A stretch of DNA of 64,000 bases from Erysipelotrichaceae bacterium (lineage in GTDB: Bacteria; Bacillota_I; Bacilli_A; Erysipelotrichales; Erysipelotrichaceae), in the NCBI GenBank assembly GCA_017428765.1, contig JAFRQF010000004.1, forward strand, positions 1-64,000. The letters are read 5' to 3'. The translations under genes were made by a program, and so were the position numbers. Positions 7,882-18,954 of the stretch are shown piece by piece (position 1 is the stretch's first letter; every line of letters starts with the position of its first letter). Under the pieces are notes generated by a model, which saw only the letters and a list, made by a program, of their open reading frames with translations, ran no database searches and was not told the DNA's origin.

Positions 7882-8367
7882 ATGATCAAACATTTAAGAA
7901 TCGATAACAGACTGATCCATGGCCAGGTAGCCGTTACCTGGATGAATTCGATCGGTGCAGACAAGATCATCGTCTGCAATGATAAAGTAGCTGCTGACCC
8001 GATCCAGAAGATGGCTCTGCCGATGGCTGCCAGAGGAAATACTGTTTATGTATTCTCCGTTGCCGAAACCATCAAATATGCGCAAGAACATCCGGATGAG
8101 ACGATGTTCATCATCTGCAAGTTCCCATCTGATGCTTTGCAGGTATTGGAATCCGGTCTTGAAGTCAAGGAAGTCAACGTAGGTAATGCTGCTCCGATCC
8201 AGGGCACAAACTACAAGATGGTCACGAAGTCCATCGCTGTCACGGAAGATGATGCGAAGTGCTACCGCAAGATCGCTGAAATGAGAGGCGGCGTACTGAC
8301 CAGCAGACTGACGACGATGAACGAGACAGAAAACTTCCTGGAGCTTCTGTCAAAGAACGGTTTGTAA
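7882..8367 (+). CDS. PTS mannose-family subunit IIB
   Basis: A 161-residue EIIB-Man protein. The phosphorylated histidine sits in DNRLIHGQVAVTW (His14). EIIB takes phosphate from IIA and gives it to the incoming sugar. The remainder (CNDKVAADPIQKMALPMA and KEVNVGNAAP) is typical. It has its own promoter and terminator although its partners lie just upstream, so IIB dosage is set separately. It shares general organisation with the IIB at 42963. Confidence 0.93.
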   Translation: MIKHLRIDNRLIHGQVAVTWMNSIGADKIIVCNDKVAADPIQKMALPMAARGNTVYVFSVAETIKYAQEHPDETMFIICKFPSDALQVLESGLEVKEVNVGNAAPIQGTNYKMVTKSIAVTEDDAKCYRKIAEMRGGVLTSRLTTMNETENFLELLSKNGL

Positions 8368-8378
8368 GATCAAGTACA

Positions 8379-8407
8379 GATGGCCGGTGCTCCGGTCATC
8401 TTTTTTT
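8379..8407 (+). terminator. Intrinsic terminator after IIB
   Basis: GATGGCCGG pairs with CCGGTCATC around TGCT, followed by seven T. Confidence 0.85.
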
Positions 8408-8426
8408 ATGTTAGAATCATATTTGT

Positions 8427-8951
8427 ATGAATGAAGTAAACTATGTCGATGTGATCGATTGCAAGCCTCAGGGAAATTTTGTAAAAGCGATCTGTTTCAA
8501 GCCGAAAAAGGCACCGATCGTCTGTATCGTCTTAGGCATACTGATGATGATCCCGAACAACCTGTACGTGCGTCTGTTAGGTGTATTCTTCATCTTCATG
8601 TCTTTCGTGGTGCTGAAACTGGTGAGAGACTTCAAAGTGATGGATATCTTTGATAAGGGCATCATGTTTTACGGCGACGAGGAAGCCAGAACGGCATACT
8701 TCCTGCCTTTCGAGCAGATGGAAAGCTGGCTCATCAAACATGAGGACGGCCACGATACGGTTGAAGTGAAGATGATCGACGGCAGACAGATCATAAAGGA
8801 TACCTTTGAGGCCGACAAAGCCTATAAGGCATTGTATTCCCTGGTAAGGGAAAAGGATCTCAAATACATCGAGGCGCTGAAAAACAGGGAAAAGAGCTTA
8901 TCGATCCCGGATGCCTTCAACAACATAAAACGTTCTTTCCGCAAGAAATGA
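8427..8951 (+). CDS. Hypothetical membrane protein (PH-like domain possible)
   Basis: A 174-residue protein I cannot name. Two hydrophobic spans lie at about residues 32-66 (APIVCIVLGILMMIPNN and LLGVFFIFMSFVVLKLV). A soluble C-terminal part follows with alternating strands (FYGDEEARTAYFLPFEQMES, then KHEDGHDTVEVKMIDGRQI), which resembles a bacterial PH-type or YcxB-like fold. This is inference from pattern only. TAGAAT at 8412-8417 lies 10 bases before the ATG and there is no ribosome binding site, so the mRNA leader is at most a few bases. Confidence 0.6.
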   Translation: MNEVNYVDVIDCKPQGNFVKAICFKPKKAPIVCIVLGILMMIPNNLYVRLLGVFFIFMSFVVLKLVRDFKVMDIFDKGIMFYGDEEARTAYFLPFEQMESWLIKHEDGHDTVEVKMIDGRQIIKDTFEADKAYKALYSLVREKDLKYIEALKNREKSLSIPDAFNNIKRSFRKK

Positions 8952-8976
8952 TCTTGCGGATTTTTTAATTTTTTTT
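8939..8976 (+). terminator. Intrinsic terminator
   Basis: TCCGCAAG, which includes the last sense codons of the gene, pairs with CTTGCGGA. It is followed by TTTTTTAATTTTTTTT. Confidence 0.85.
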
Positions 8977-8997
8977 ACATTGATCTCCCGCATAAAA

Positions 8998-9032
8998 TGT
9001 TAGAATATAAGCAGTTTATGAAAACGTTATCA
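8998..9032 (+). promoter_or_regulatory. Extended -10 promoter and perfect cre site for the beta-glucoside operon
   Basis: TGTTAGAAT at 8998-9006 is an extended -10 box. TGAAAACGTTATCA at 9019-9032 fits the cre consensus TGWNANCGNTNWCA at all positions and lies just after the expected start, where CcpA would act as a roadblock. Confidence 0.65.
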
Positions 9033-9105
9033 GGACTGTCGCATATCTGGCAAAGACAAGGCATATGGTGTTTTTGATTTGATATCAGCGGTCCTTTTTG
9101 TTTTC
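9031..9105 (+). promoter_or_regulatory. Candidate transcription attenuator in the PTS leader
   Basis: AGGAC (9032-9036) pairs with GTCCT (9091-9095), with ATATC/GATAT nested inside, and is followed by TTTTTGTTTT: a terminator in the untranslated leader. A competing pairing exists: CATAT (9042-9046) with ATATG (9063-9067). Beta-glucoside PTS operons of Firmicutes are often controlled by BglG/LicT-type antiterminators acting on such leaders. The sequence GGACTGTCGC resembles part of such an RNA target only loosely, so the factor is unknown. Confidence 0.5.
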
Positions 9106-9138
9106 AGCATATTGCCATGAATATAGGAGGGGATTTAA

Positions 9139-12034
<2,896 letters not shown>

Positions 12035-12047
12035 ACGCTTACAATGC

Positions 12048-12086
12048 AAAGGCCTTTGTAAAATCAGACAAAGGCCTTTCTTTTTG
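12048..12086 (+). terminator. Intrinsic terminator after the GH1 gene
   Basis: AAAGGCCTTTG pairs with CAAAGGCCTTT, followed by CTTTTTG. Confidence 0.85.
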
Positions 12087-12124
12087 TGTTTTCTCTTTGG
12101 AAAAATGCGTTATGATGGTATGGC

Positions 12125-13294
12125 ATGAATCCTTTAGAGAAAAAGACGGTGATGCTCAATACCGTCTTCAATTTCGGTGCGACTCTGGTCTCACAGTTCA
12201 TCTCCGTCTACCTGTACATCTATACAGGCTCTTTGCCGTTGATGTGCTTGTATATCATCGTGCGTATCGGTTTGTTCCCGATCTTTTTCATGCTGGGAAA
12301 TCACCTGAGTAAGAGGCACTCCTTCACGCTTACTTATACTCTGGGACTTGTGTTCATCACGTTGGGACTGGTGTTCTCCTTGCTGGCAGGACCTCTGTTT
12401 GAAGCCAATCCTTTCTATGTGCTGATCGTGGCAGCCATCATCGGTTCGGGCGAAGGCTTCTATTATTTTTCCGCCAATACCTGCAACCAGATCGTTTCCA
12501 GTGTCGAAACCAGAGCTTCCTTCCTGGCGTATAACGGCATCTTTTCCAACATCACATCCCTGCTGGCACCGATATTCTCCAGTTTCGTTTTAGCCAATAC
12601 GGCTACGGAGATGGAAGGCTATCGTTTCATTTTATTTTCGATCATCATCATCTTCATCTTTGTCATCTTCATGGCCTTATCGATGTCCGCCCGTTCCAGG
12701 GACAAGGATTCTTCTTTGCTGAAGGCACTGTCTTTGAAAGACAAGGTCTGGCGGGATCATTGCATCGCTGTCTTCTTCTATGGCTTGAGAGATGGTGTAG
12801 GACTCAATGTCATCGGCCTTCTGATCTATGAGGCGGCCGGAAGCGGCGGTACCTATTCAAGATTGCAGACGCTGTTCTCTTTCATCATGATCTTCTCATA
12901 TTATCTGTTAAAGAAGGTCTTGCGGAGAGACCGCATCGAAAGGACGATGAAGATCGGTGTCCTGTTCAAGATCTTATCGACCTATTCGCTGATCTTTGTG
13001 CCGAATACCGTCGGAGCGATCTTCTATGGTATCGGAAATGCGATGGCAGCTGCCTTCTATGACAACTCTTATTCCTATCTTTCCGCCAACATCATCGGCC
13101 GTTATGCCGATGAGATGACGGCAAGGATCGTTGCCAAAGAGACCTACCTGTCTCTGGCAAGATGCACCTCGATGGCGCTGGTGATACTGGCGTACTTCGT
13201 TCTGCCAAAGGCATATTATTTGCAGATCTCGGTCACTCTGATCACGCTGTCGACGATCGTCGTCACCAGGATATTACTGAAATACAAATCGTAA
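12125..13294 (+). CDS. MFS-type transporter, substrate unknown
   Basis: A 389-residue protein with about twelve hydrophobic spans in two halves, separated by a charged loop near residues 185-215 (SARSRDKDSSLLKALSLKDK). It resembles major facilitator proteins but has no motif that names a substrate. It follows the GH1 terminator, so it is a separate unit. TATGAT at 12111-12116 lies 9 bases before the ATG with no ribosome binding site between, so the transcript is probably leaderless. Confidence 0.7.
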   Translation: MNPLEKKTVMLNTVFNFGATLVSQFISVYLYIYTGSLPLMCLYIIVRIGLFPIFFMLGNHLSKRHSFTLTYTLGLVFITLGLVFSLLAGPLFEANPFYVLIVAAIIGSGEGFYYFSANTCNQIVSSVETRASFLAYNGIFSNITSLLAPIFSSFVLANTATEMEGYRFILFSIIIIFIFVIFMALSMSARSRDKDSSLLKALSLKDKVWRDHCIAVFFYGLRDGVGLNVIGLLIYEAAGSGGTYSRLQTLFSFIMIFSYYLLKKVLRRDRIERTMKIGVLFKILSTYSLIFVPNTVGAIFYGIGNAMAAAFYDNSYSYLSANIIGRYADEMTARIVAKETYLSLARCTSMALVILAYFVLPKAYYLQISVTLITLSTIVVTRILLKYKS

Positions 13295-13328
13295 TGTGCA
13301 ATCGGCATTTCTTCAGCAGCAAAACTCT

Positions 13329-13356
13329 TTGATTTTCTTTACGGATCTGATATCAT
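13329..13356 (+). promoter_or_regulatory. Predicted promoter of the gene at 13476
   Basis: TTGATT (13329-13334), a 16-base spacer and TATCAT (13351-13356). The expected start near 13363 leaves a leader of about 110 bases. Confidence 0.5.
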
Positions 13357-13395
13357 AAATCTGCCGTAAAGGGCTTCGATTGTCTGATACTTAAA

Positions 13396-13449
13396 GGTTT
13401 GAAAATAATGGATGGGATTAGTCCGTCCATTATGTTCGAGCCTTTTTTT
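13396..13449 (+). terminator. Strong terminator inside the leader of the gene at 13476 (attenuator)
   Basis: GGTTTGAA pairs with TTCGAGCC (two wobbles) and TAATGGATGG pairs with CCGTCCATTA around GATTAG. Seven T follow. The 3' arm TTCGAG can instead pair with CTCGAA at about 13456-13461. The structure lies between the promoter and the gene, so it should control readthrough. No known riboswitch or T-box signature was recognised. Confidence 0.65.
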
Positions 13450-13475
13450 GTTGTGCTCGAAAGAAAGGAGCCCAT

Positions 13476-13895
13476 ATGGCAAAAACATTTGAGATCGTAA
13501 AAAGAAGAAACCTTGTGACCGGTGAAGAAAGAGCCGTAAAGTTTACTTACGGTGCAGATGAGCTTTCCAAAAGAAGGATCTTAAGAAAGCTGAAGAATTC
13601 CATTAGCGGAAAAGAAGGGCAGATCTATGAGTATCGTTACGATGAAAGCATGTATATGCATCTTCTTCCCGGACTTTCTCCTGAAACGGTGAAAGAACTC
13701 AGCTCGAGGATGTATTCGACGGCGTATGCCGTATGCAAGAAGAAACACAAAGGGGAGGAAGTCCTCTATCTCAGCCTGTTCAAGGATTCGGCTTTGCGCT
13801 TCAAGGCTTCGATCCCGGCGGCAAGCAGATGGGAAAAGGGAAAGGAAGTCCTGAATCCGGACTTCTATGTCAAGGAGCTGAGGCTTTGCCTCTGA
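13476..13895 (+). CDS. Hypothetical protein, 139 residues
   Basis: I do not recognise this protein. It is highly basic, with no membrane span or signal peptide. It contains RRNLVTGEERAVKFTYG near residue 10, a helix-like KRRILRKLKNSISG near 36, and MHLLPGLSPETVKELSSRM near 60. RBS AAAGGAG precedes the ATG at 13476. It is a single-gene unit with an attenuator-like leader and its own terminator, so its expression is specifically controlled. A cytoplasmic nucleic-acid-binding role would suit the charge, but nothing proves it. Confidence 0.55.
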   Translation: MAKTFEIVKRRNLVTGEERAVKFTYGADELSKRRILRKLKNSISGKEGQIYEYRYDESMYMHLLPGLSPETVKELSSRMYSTAYAVCKKKHKGEEVLYLSLFKDSALRFKASIPAASRWEKGKEVLNPDFYVKELRLCL

Positions 13896-13904
13896 CTTCT
13901 TTTT
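13880..13904 (+). terminator. Intrinsic terminator overlapping the end of the 139-residue gene
   Basis: GAGGC pairs with GCCTC around TTT, extended by GTCA/TGAC further out, followed by TTCTTTTT. Confidence 0.6.
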
Positions 13905-13960
13905 AAGGCACGGAGTGATGAGGGTACCGTACATACGGGATCCTCAGACCTGTCTGAATG

Positions 13961-13990
13961 AAAAGCACTCCTTCGATATAGAAGGAGTGC
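13961..13990 (-). terminator. Terminator of the minus-strand ceramidase-like operon
   Basis: GCACTCCTTC (13965-13974) pairs perfectly with GAAGGAGTGC (13981-13990). On the minus strand it is followed by TTTTC. A second, weaker dyad (GAGG...CCTC, about 13919-13945) lies beside it. Confidence 0.75.
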
Positions 13991-13999
13991 ATACAGTCA

Positions 14000-15166
14000 T
14001 CATATATTCTGAAGGGTCGAAATGATCCTTTTTTTGGATCCCTGTGTCAGAGTATCGGTGAACATCTCGTAGGTGATGTACTTAAAACCGATCGGAAGAA
14101 CGTATGGTCCATAGCCGTTGGAGTAGGAGACCAAGAGTTCTTTATTCAGATCGATGTAGTCCATATACGCGGAGAAGATCTCGTTGGGGAAGAAGATGAG
14201 CTTCACGGCATTGAGATCCAGCGCGGAAATGATCGCTTTCTGTATCGGTGAGCCGAAGATCGCATTGTTTTTCTTTTCCAGTTTTGCCCGTTCGATCTGA
14301 CCCAGACGTATCGTTTCCAGTTCACGCTCCGACAGATCACTTCGGATCTTGGAAAGATCGATCGGTGTGAATTCATGGTCGAATTCGATCTCAGCTTCCT
14401 TGTATTGAAGGATGAGGTCTTTCTTTTCAGGATCTTCTTTGTAGAGCTGATCGATGTCTTTCAATAAGGCATCACCCAGCTTCTGTAAGGCTTCATAATC
14501 CTGGCCGTCTCTTACGAATCGCGATGAGATGTCACCGGCTGCTCCCTGTAAGAAGGAGAAGTCACGATCGGGATATGCTTCTTCAAGCTTTCTTAAGACG
14601 TAGCCCGGATACTCGGCAGAGAAATACGGGACGTTCGCTTGTAGGATCGTAGGGTGGCAGTTGTAATAGAGAAGATCGAAGAATTCTCTGTCTTTCTCAC
14701 AGAAACGGATGAGACCCAGCGTTTCATTGTCCGTTTCATAGCCGGAGATCCGTGACTTGCCGACAGCGGTCGTATGAAGTTTCTGATAGGAGACTTTCAC
14801 ATCACTGATCTCTCTGAATCCGATCTTCACGGTTTCCTTCTTGAGAAGGTCACAGAGATACTTCACATATTCGGGATCTCTTACGGAATTGGCGTAATGG
14901 GTATGGGTCGTCGATGTGATGACCCGCAGCTTTTTGTCGTTGTAATAGCCTTGGAAATATTCCTGGAGTTCGTTGCGATGTTCCAGGTCAAAGGCAAGCA
15001 GGTCCATCGAGAAATGAAGGATGAAATGTTCCTCATCTTTGAAGGAGAAGACCCTGGCATAGAGCGGATCATGGTAGTCGAAGAGTTTCTCGACCTGACA
15101 GGAGTGTCCGCACTGTGTCGTGGGAAAAGGAGATCGGATGTCGATCTTTAAAAAACCGTACTGCAT
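14000..15166 (-). CDS. Neutral/alkaline ceramidase-like hydrolase
   Basis: A 388-residue protein resembling the catalytic domain of neutral/alkaline non-lysosomal ceramidases. It has a THTHYAN metal-binding motif near residue 87, NCHPTIL near 168, and the GAAGDIS segment near 208. Bacterial members in host-associated Firmicutes often lack a signal peptide, as here, and act on unknown amides or esters. The gene shares an operon with two HAD phosphatases upstream on the same strand. RBS AGGAGG lies 7 bases before the ATG. The substrate is unknown; ceramide itself is unlikely in the cytoplasm. Confidence 0.65.
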   Translation of the reverse strand: MQYGFLKIDIRSPFPTTQCGHSCQVEKLFDYHDPLYARVFSFKDEEHFILHFSMDLLAFDLEHRNELQEYFQGYYNDKKLRVITSTTHTHYANSVRDPEYVKYLCDLLKKETVKIGFREISDVKVSYQKLHTTAVGKSRISGYETDNETLGLIRFCEKDREFFDLLYYNCHPTILQANVPYFSAEYPGYVLRKLEEAYPDRDFSFLQGAAGDISSRFVRDGQDYEALQKLGDALLKDIDQLYKEDPEKKDLILQYKEAEIEFDHEFTPIDLSKIRSDLSERELETIRLGQIERAKLEKKNNAIFGSPIQKAIISALDLNAVKLIFFPNEIFSAYMDYIDLNKELLVSYSNGYGPYVLPIGFKYITYEMFTDTLTQGSKKRIISTLQNI

Positions 15167-15175
15167 GATTGCCTC

Positions 15176-15949
15176 CTAAATGAGCCCGTAGTGTTTTAAT
15201 GCATTATATACGCCGTCTTCGTCGATGTCATCGGTGACATAGTCGGCGCTTTTTTTAGTATTGTCAGCCGCATTGCCCATGGCGATGCCGATGGCACAGT
15301 GCTGTAACATTCCGATGTCGTTTTCCCCGTCGCCGATGCCCATCGTTTCCGATTGTAAGATGCCGTATCTCTTGCATACCTCGTCGATGCCGTTGGCTTT
15401 GGAAATGCCTTTCGGGACGATGTCGACTGCTCCGATATGCCACCAGGTGATCTCGGCAAGATCTTTCAGTTCATAGATCGTCTGGATGTCTTCCTCGCAA
15501 TTGAAGAAGGCAGATACCATACAGACATCTTCGCCTTCGTATTCCTTGATGCGCGGGATGCCGGAAGATACCGCATCCTGGACTGCCAGGACGGTCTCAT
15601 TGACATCATTCAGGAAGATGTCGTCTCTGGTGACCATATACATGGGGAAGCGTTTTTCTTTGAATAAGGAGATGACTTTTTCTTTGAGTTCACCTTGAAT
15701 GGAACATTCGTAGATCAACTCGTCGTTTTCGTCAAAGACCATCTGACCGTTGGAAAGGATGCGTCCGTCCAGCATGAAGTCCGTAAGATCGAAATCGTAG
15801 AATTCCGCAAAGGCTCTTCCGGTGCATAAGAAGACTTTGATGCCGTTTTCTCTGAGCTTTCTTACCGCTTCATAGGTGGAAGCGGGGATGCGTGCGCTCG
15901 CATGGGAAAAGACCGTTCCGTCAAAATCGAGGAATACCGCTTTGATCAT
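15176..15949 (-). CDS. Cof-type HAD-IIB family phosphatase
   Basis: A 257-residue cytoplasmic haloacid-dehalogenase hydrolase. It has motif I DFDGTVFSH (nucleophile Asp9), motif II CTGRAF near residue 42, and motif IV GIGDGENDIGML near 204, ending with GIAMGNA. The cap of about 100 residues between motifs II and III marks subclass IIB, which dephosphorylates sugar phosphates and cofactors. It overlaps the upstream HAD gene by four bases (ATGA), so the two are translationally coupled. Confidence 0.9.
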   Translation of the reverse strand: MIKAVFLDFDGTVFSHASARIPASTYEAVRKLRENGIKVFLCTGRAFAEFYDFDLTDFMLDGRILSNGQMVFDENDELIYECSIQGELKEKVISLFKEKRFPMYMVTRDDIFLNDVNETVLAVQDAVSSGIPRIKEYEGEDVCMVSAFFNCEEDIQTIYELKDLAEITWWHIGAVDIVPKGISKANGIDEVCKRYGILQSETMGIGDGENDIGMLQHCAIGIAMGNAADNTKKSADYVTDDIDEDGVYNALKHYGLI

Positions 15950-16755
15950 AAGACGTACCTATGGATGAACTTTGCGAATCCGTCATCCTCACAGCCTTCC
16001 TCTGTGACGTATTTTGCGAGCTTCTTGGTATTCTCGTTGCCGTCTTTTAAGCAGACGCCGTTGGAGATTCTTAACATCTCATTGTCGTTGTCGGTATCGC
16101 CGAAGGATAAGACGTCTTCGATGGATATGCCTTGAAGGGCACAGTACTGTTTCAAGGCATAGCCCTTGTTGGAATCCTTATGTGAGAATTCAAGAAGATC
16201 TTTCTGCGTATTGAAGCCGATGTACGGCTTGTCTTTGAGTGTCTTGAGTTTTTCATGGATCGCTTCATCGTATTTGAGATCATAGCGGAACATGATGCCG
16301 CAGTTGTCTTCCTTGTAGAAGATGGAGATGTCATCGCTGACGATGTACTTCCTTGAATTCTTATAGGCGGAATACCAGGCCTTGTCGGTATCGGAAGAGG
16401 CGATATAGACCCCCGGCAGATACATGTGGATGTTGGCATTGAATTCGGCCATGAAATCGATGATCTCTTTGATCCATTCTTTCTTCAGTTTGTTGTACTG
16501 ATATTTTTTATTTTCATGTAAGTCGATGAGTTCACAGCCGTTCCAGCCGATGATGAAATCGAACTGTCTGGCAGCACCCCAGACCTTGTATTTGTTGACG
16601 ACGTCGTCAGCCGGTCTTCCGGAAGCCAGACCGAAAAGATAGCCCGCATCTTGCAGATCTCTGATCGTATCCAGGGTGTAGGCGGAAGGGTTGACTGCCG
16701 TCTTGGCAAGGGTGCCGTCGATGTCGGCGGCGATGACTTTGATATTGTCGAACAT
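15946..16755 (-). CDS. Cof-type HAD-IIB family phosphatase (second copy)
   Basis: A 269-residue HAD-IIB phosphatase with motif I ADIDGTLAK (Asp11), motif II ASGRPADD and motif IV SFGDTDNDNEML near residue 217. It is the first gene of a three-gene minus-strand operon and is divergent from two Gfo/Idh oxidoreductases. TATAAT on the minus strand (16769-16764, with an upstream TG) ends 9 bases before the ATG with no ribosome binding site, so the transcript is likely leaderless. Confidence 0.9.
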   Translation of the reverse strand: MFDNIKVIAADIDGTLAKTAVNPSAYTLDTIRDLQDAGYLFGLASGRPADDVVNKYKVWGAARQFDFIIGWNGCELIDLHENKKYQYNKLKKEWIKEIIDFMAEFNANIHMYLPGVYIASSDTDKAWYSAYKNSRKYIVSDDISIFYKEDNCGIMFRYDLKYDEAIHEKLKTLKDKPYIGFNTQKDLLEFSHKDSNKGYALKQYCALQGISIEDVLSFGDTDNDNEMLRISNGVCLKDGNENTKKLAKYVTEEGCEDDGFAKFIHRYVL

Positions 16756-16805
16756 ACGTTAACATTATAGCATTGTCAAAATGAATCAAATGTATAATAA
16801 GGGTA
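16755..16805. promoter_or_regulatory. Compact divergent promoters, both leaderless
   Basis: The minus-strand TATAAT (16769-16764) and the plus-strand TATAAT (16793-16798) lie 7-9 bases from their respective ATGs. Only 49 bases separate the two start codons. -35 elements are weak on both sides; TTGTCA at 16773-16778 is the nearest plus-strand candidate, with a short spacer. Confidence 0.6.
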
Positions 16806-17782
16806 TGAAGAGTATCAATATCGGTATCATCGGTTCAGGTTTCATCGTTCCTGTTTTTATCGGTGCCTCAAAGGCCTTTGAAGACTTTCATCTGCGGGCG
16901 ATCTGGGGACGGCACGAAGAAAAACTGATCCCTTTCAAAGAAGACGTCGATTACTGTACGACGGATCTTGAAAAGATCCTTTGCGATGAATCGATCGATG
17001 TCATCTATGTGGCACTTCCCAATAAGTTACATTACGAATATGCCCTGAAGGCTTTGAAACATGACAAACACGTCATCCTGGAAAAACCGTTCACGGTGAG
17101 ATACAAGGAAGCGAAAAAACTCATCGATCTGGCAAAAGAAAAAGGAAAGATCCTGTTTGAGGCGATCCCTTCCGGCTATTCCAAGCCATATGAAGAAGCC
17201 AGGAAATATCTTGAGGAGCTTGGCGAGATCCGTCTGGTCGTATGCAACTTCTCACAATATTCAAGACGCTATGACCGTTTCAAGAAAGGGGAGATCCTGC
17301 CGGCTTTCGATAAGAATCTGGCCGGCGGCGCCTTGATGGATCTTGGTGTCTACAACATCCGTTTCGTGATATCATCTTTCGGCAAGCCGAAGAAAGTCGA
17401 GTATCATGCCAATGTGATCAAAGGCGTCGATACTTCCGGGGTCCTCGTGCTGGATTACGGCAAGTTCAAGGCGACCTGCATCGCTGCCAAGGACTGCAAG
17501 GCCGATTCCTATGCCCTGATACAGGGAGACAGGGGGTATCTGCGCTGCAACACGACGACGAGCCGGGCAGCTGATTTCACTTTGAAACTCAATGACGGAA
17601 AGACTTTGTCTTTCTCACAGGAAGAGAAGGGGGAATTTGCTTCCTGGAGCTATCAGTTAAAGGAATTCATAGAGATCTATCGGAATGAGGATCTTGATAA
17701 AGCATATGAATGGAACAGACTGACACTGATCGAGTCCAAAGTCCTCGATCAGGCATTACAGTCAGCGGATCTGAAGTATTAG
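16805..17782 (+). CDS. Gfo/Idh/MocA-family oxidoreductase
   Basis: A 325-residue NAD(P)-dependent dehydrogenase. The Rossmann motif GIIGSGFI starts at residue 6, the EKP triad member (VILEKPF) lies near 93, and a GGALMDLGVYNI motif near 180 contains the conserved Asp/Tyr region. An in-frame ATG at 16781 exists, but a TATAAT lies between it and 16805, so 16805 is the start and the mRNA is leaderless. The gene is nine bases from a paralogue. Such pairs oxidise or epimerise sugars or inositols; the substrate is unknown. Confidence 0.88.
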   Translation: MKSINIGIIGSGFIVPVFIGASKAFEDFHLRAIWGRHEEKLIPFKEDVDYCTTDLEKILCDESIDVIYVALPNKLHYEYALKALKHDKHVILEKPFTVRYKEAKKLIDLAKEKGKILFEAIPSGYSKPYEEARKYLEELGEIRLVVCNFSQYSRRYDRFKKGEILPAFDKNLAGGALMDLGVYNIRFVISSFGKPKKVEYHANVIKGVDTSGVLVLDYGKFKATCIAAKDCKADSYALIQGDRGYLRCNTTTSRAADFTLKLNDGKTLSFSQEEKGEFASWSYQLKEFIEIYRNEDLDKAYEWNRLTLIESKVLDQALQSADLKY

Positions 17783-17791
17783 GAGGATAGC

Positions 17792-18769
17792 ATGATCAAT
17801 GTAGGTATCATCGGTGCAGGCGGTATCGTTCCGTTTTTCATCGAAACGACGAAGATGGTAAAAGGTTTCAAATATGTGGGCATTGCCGCAAGGAACGAAG
17901 AAAAGCTCAAAGCAGTGAAAGAGAAGTACGGGATCTCCTATTATTCGACTAATAATGATGATATATTGAGCGATCCGAAGATCGATGTCATCTATGTGGC
18001 AGTACCCAATTCCCTGCATTATGAGATCGGTAAAAAGGCACTCGAGAATGGCAAACATGTCATCATGGAAAAGCCGTTCTGTGCCAATTACGCGCAGGCA
18101 AAGAAGCTGATCGATCTGGCCAATGAAAAGGGTCTGATCATCTTCGATGCGGTGACGATGCTGCATATGCCAAATTACGCCAAGATCAAAGAACTTACGG
18201 AACAGGTCGGCGAGATCAGGATGGTCGACATCAACTTCTCGCAATACTCTTCCCGTTATGACAAGTTCAAGAAAGGCATCGTCCTTCCGGCATTCGATCG
18301 CAAGCAGGCCGGCGGTGCTTTGATGGATCTGGGCATCTACAACATCAATTTCACGATGGGACTATTCGGTACGCCGAAGAAGGTCGTTTATTATGCCAAC
18401 AAGAAAAAGGGCATCGACACTTCCGGTGTCCTGGTGATGGACTATGGAAACTTCAAGGTCAATGCGGTCTGCGCGAAGGACTGCAAGGCGCCGCTCTTAG
18501 TCTGCATACAGGGTGATAAGGGCTTCATCCGTTCCAACGATGCATCCAGTGTCTTAAAGAAAGTGGAGCTCGTCGCAAACGACGGTTCTATAAAGGAATA
18601 TGCGCTCAATAAACATCCTGATGTGCCGCATTACGATGAGTATGTGATGTTCAAGAAGCTGTTCAACAATAAGGATCTAGAAACAGCGAGGAAGTACAAT
18701 GAGCTGACCTTGGCGACGATGAAGGTCCTTGATAAGGCGCTCAAGAGTGCGGAGATATCGTTCAGGTAG
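17792..18769 (+). CDS. Gfo/Idh/MocA-family oxidoreductase (tandem paralogue)
   Basis: A 325-residue paralogue of the preceding protein: GIIGAGGIVPF at the N-terminus, VIMEKPF, and GGALMDLGIYNI at matching positions. The two share long stretches such as FSQYS-RYD-FKKG and GIDTSGVLV-DYG, so this is a recent tandem duplication with divergence. RBS AGGAGG at 17782-17787 overlaps the end of the upstream gene. The pair may act on two related substrates or form a heteromer; that is inference. Confidence 0.88.
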   Translation: MINVGIIGAGGIVPFFIETTKMVKGFKYVGIAARNEEKLKAVKEKYGISYYSTNNDDILSDPKIDVIYVAVPNSLHYEIGKKALENGKHVIMEKPFCANYAQAKKLIDLANEKGLIIFDAVTMLHMPNYAKIKELTEQVGEIRMVDINFSQYSSRYDKFKKGIVLPAFDRKQAGGALMDLGIYNINFTMGLFGTPKKVVYYANKKKGIDTSGVLVMDYGNFKVNAVCAKDCKAPLLVCIQGDKGFIRSNDASSVLKKVELVANDGSIKEYALNKHPDVPHYDEYVMFKKLFNNKDLETARKYNELTLATMKVLDKALKSAEISFR

Positions 18770-18795
18770 AAAGAAGACTTCGGTCTTCTTTTTCT
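18770..18795 (+). terminator. Intrinsic terminator
   Basis: GAAGAC and GTCTTC enclose a TTCG tetraloop, followed by TTTTTCTT. Confidence 0.85.
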
Positions 18796-18930
18796 TATCT
18801 TTATATTGACATGGTCAGATGAACCTCTGTTATTACGGAAAATGGAGAAAATGAAGGATTTTGAAAAATTTTTTTTATAAAATTAAGAGTTTGTAAAGTC
18901 CTTTGTTTAAGGGCTTTTATCAAATTTTTG

Positions 18931-18947
18931 TGTGAAAACTATGTGAC
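18931..18947 (+). repeat. Two TGTGA-type hexamers 11 bases apart
   Basis: TGTGAA at 18931 and TGTGAC at 18942 lie just upstream of the -35 box of the ABC importer. They match in sequence and spacing the repeats at 6139 and 53364. Confidence 0.4.
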
Positions 18948-18954
18948 GGTGTCC

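Noticed and set aside
9031..9105. A LicT/BglG-type RNA antiterminator target as a firm call
   Set aside because: Only part of the known RNA sequence is matched, so it was kept as a generic attenuator.
13295..13475. A riboswitch or T-box before the gene at 13476
   Set aside because: No known aptamer core, T-box sequence or specifier loop was recognised; only the terminator and a competing stem are supported.
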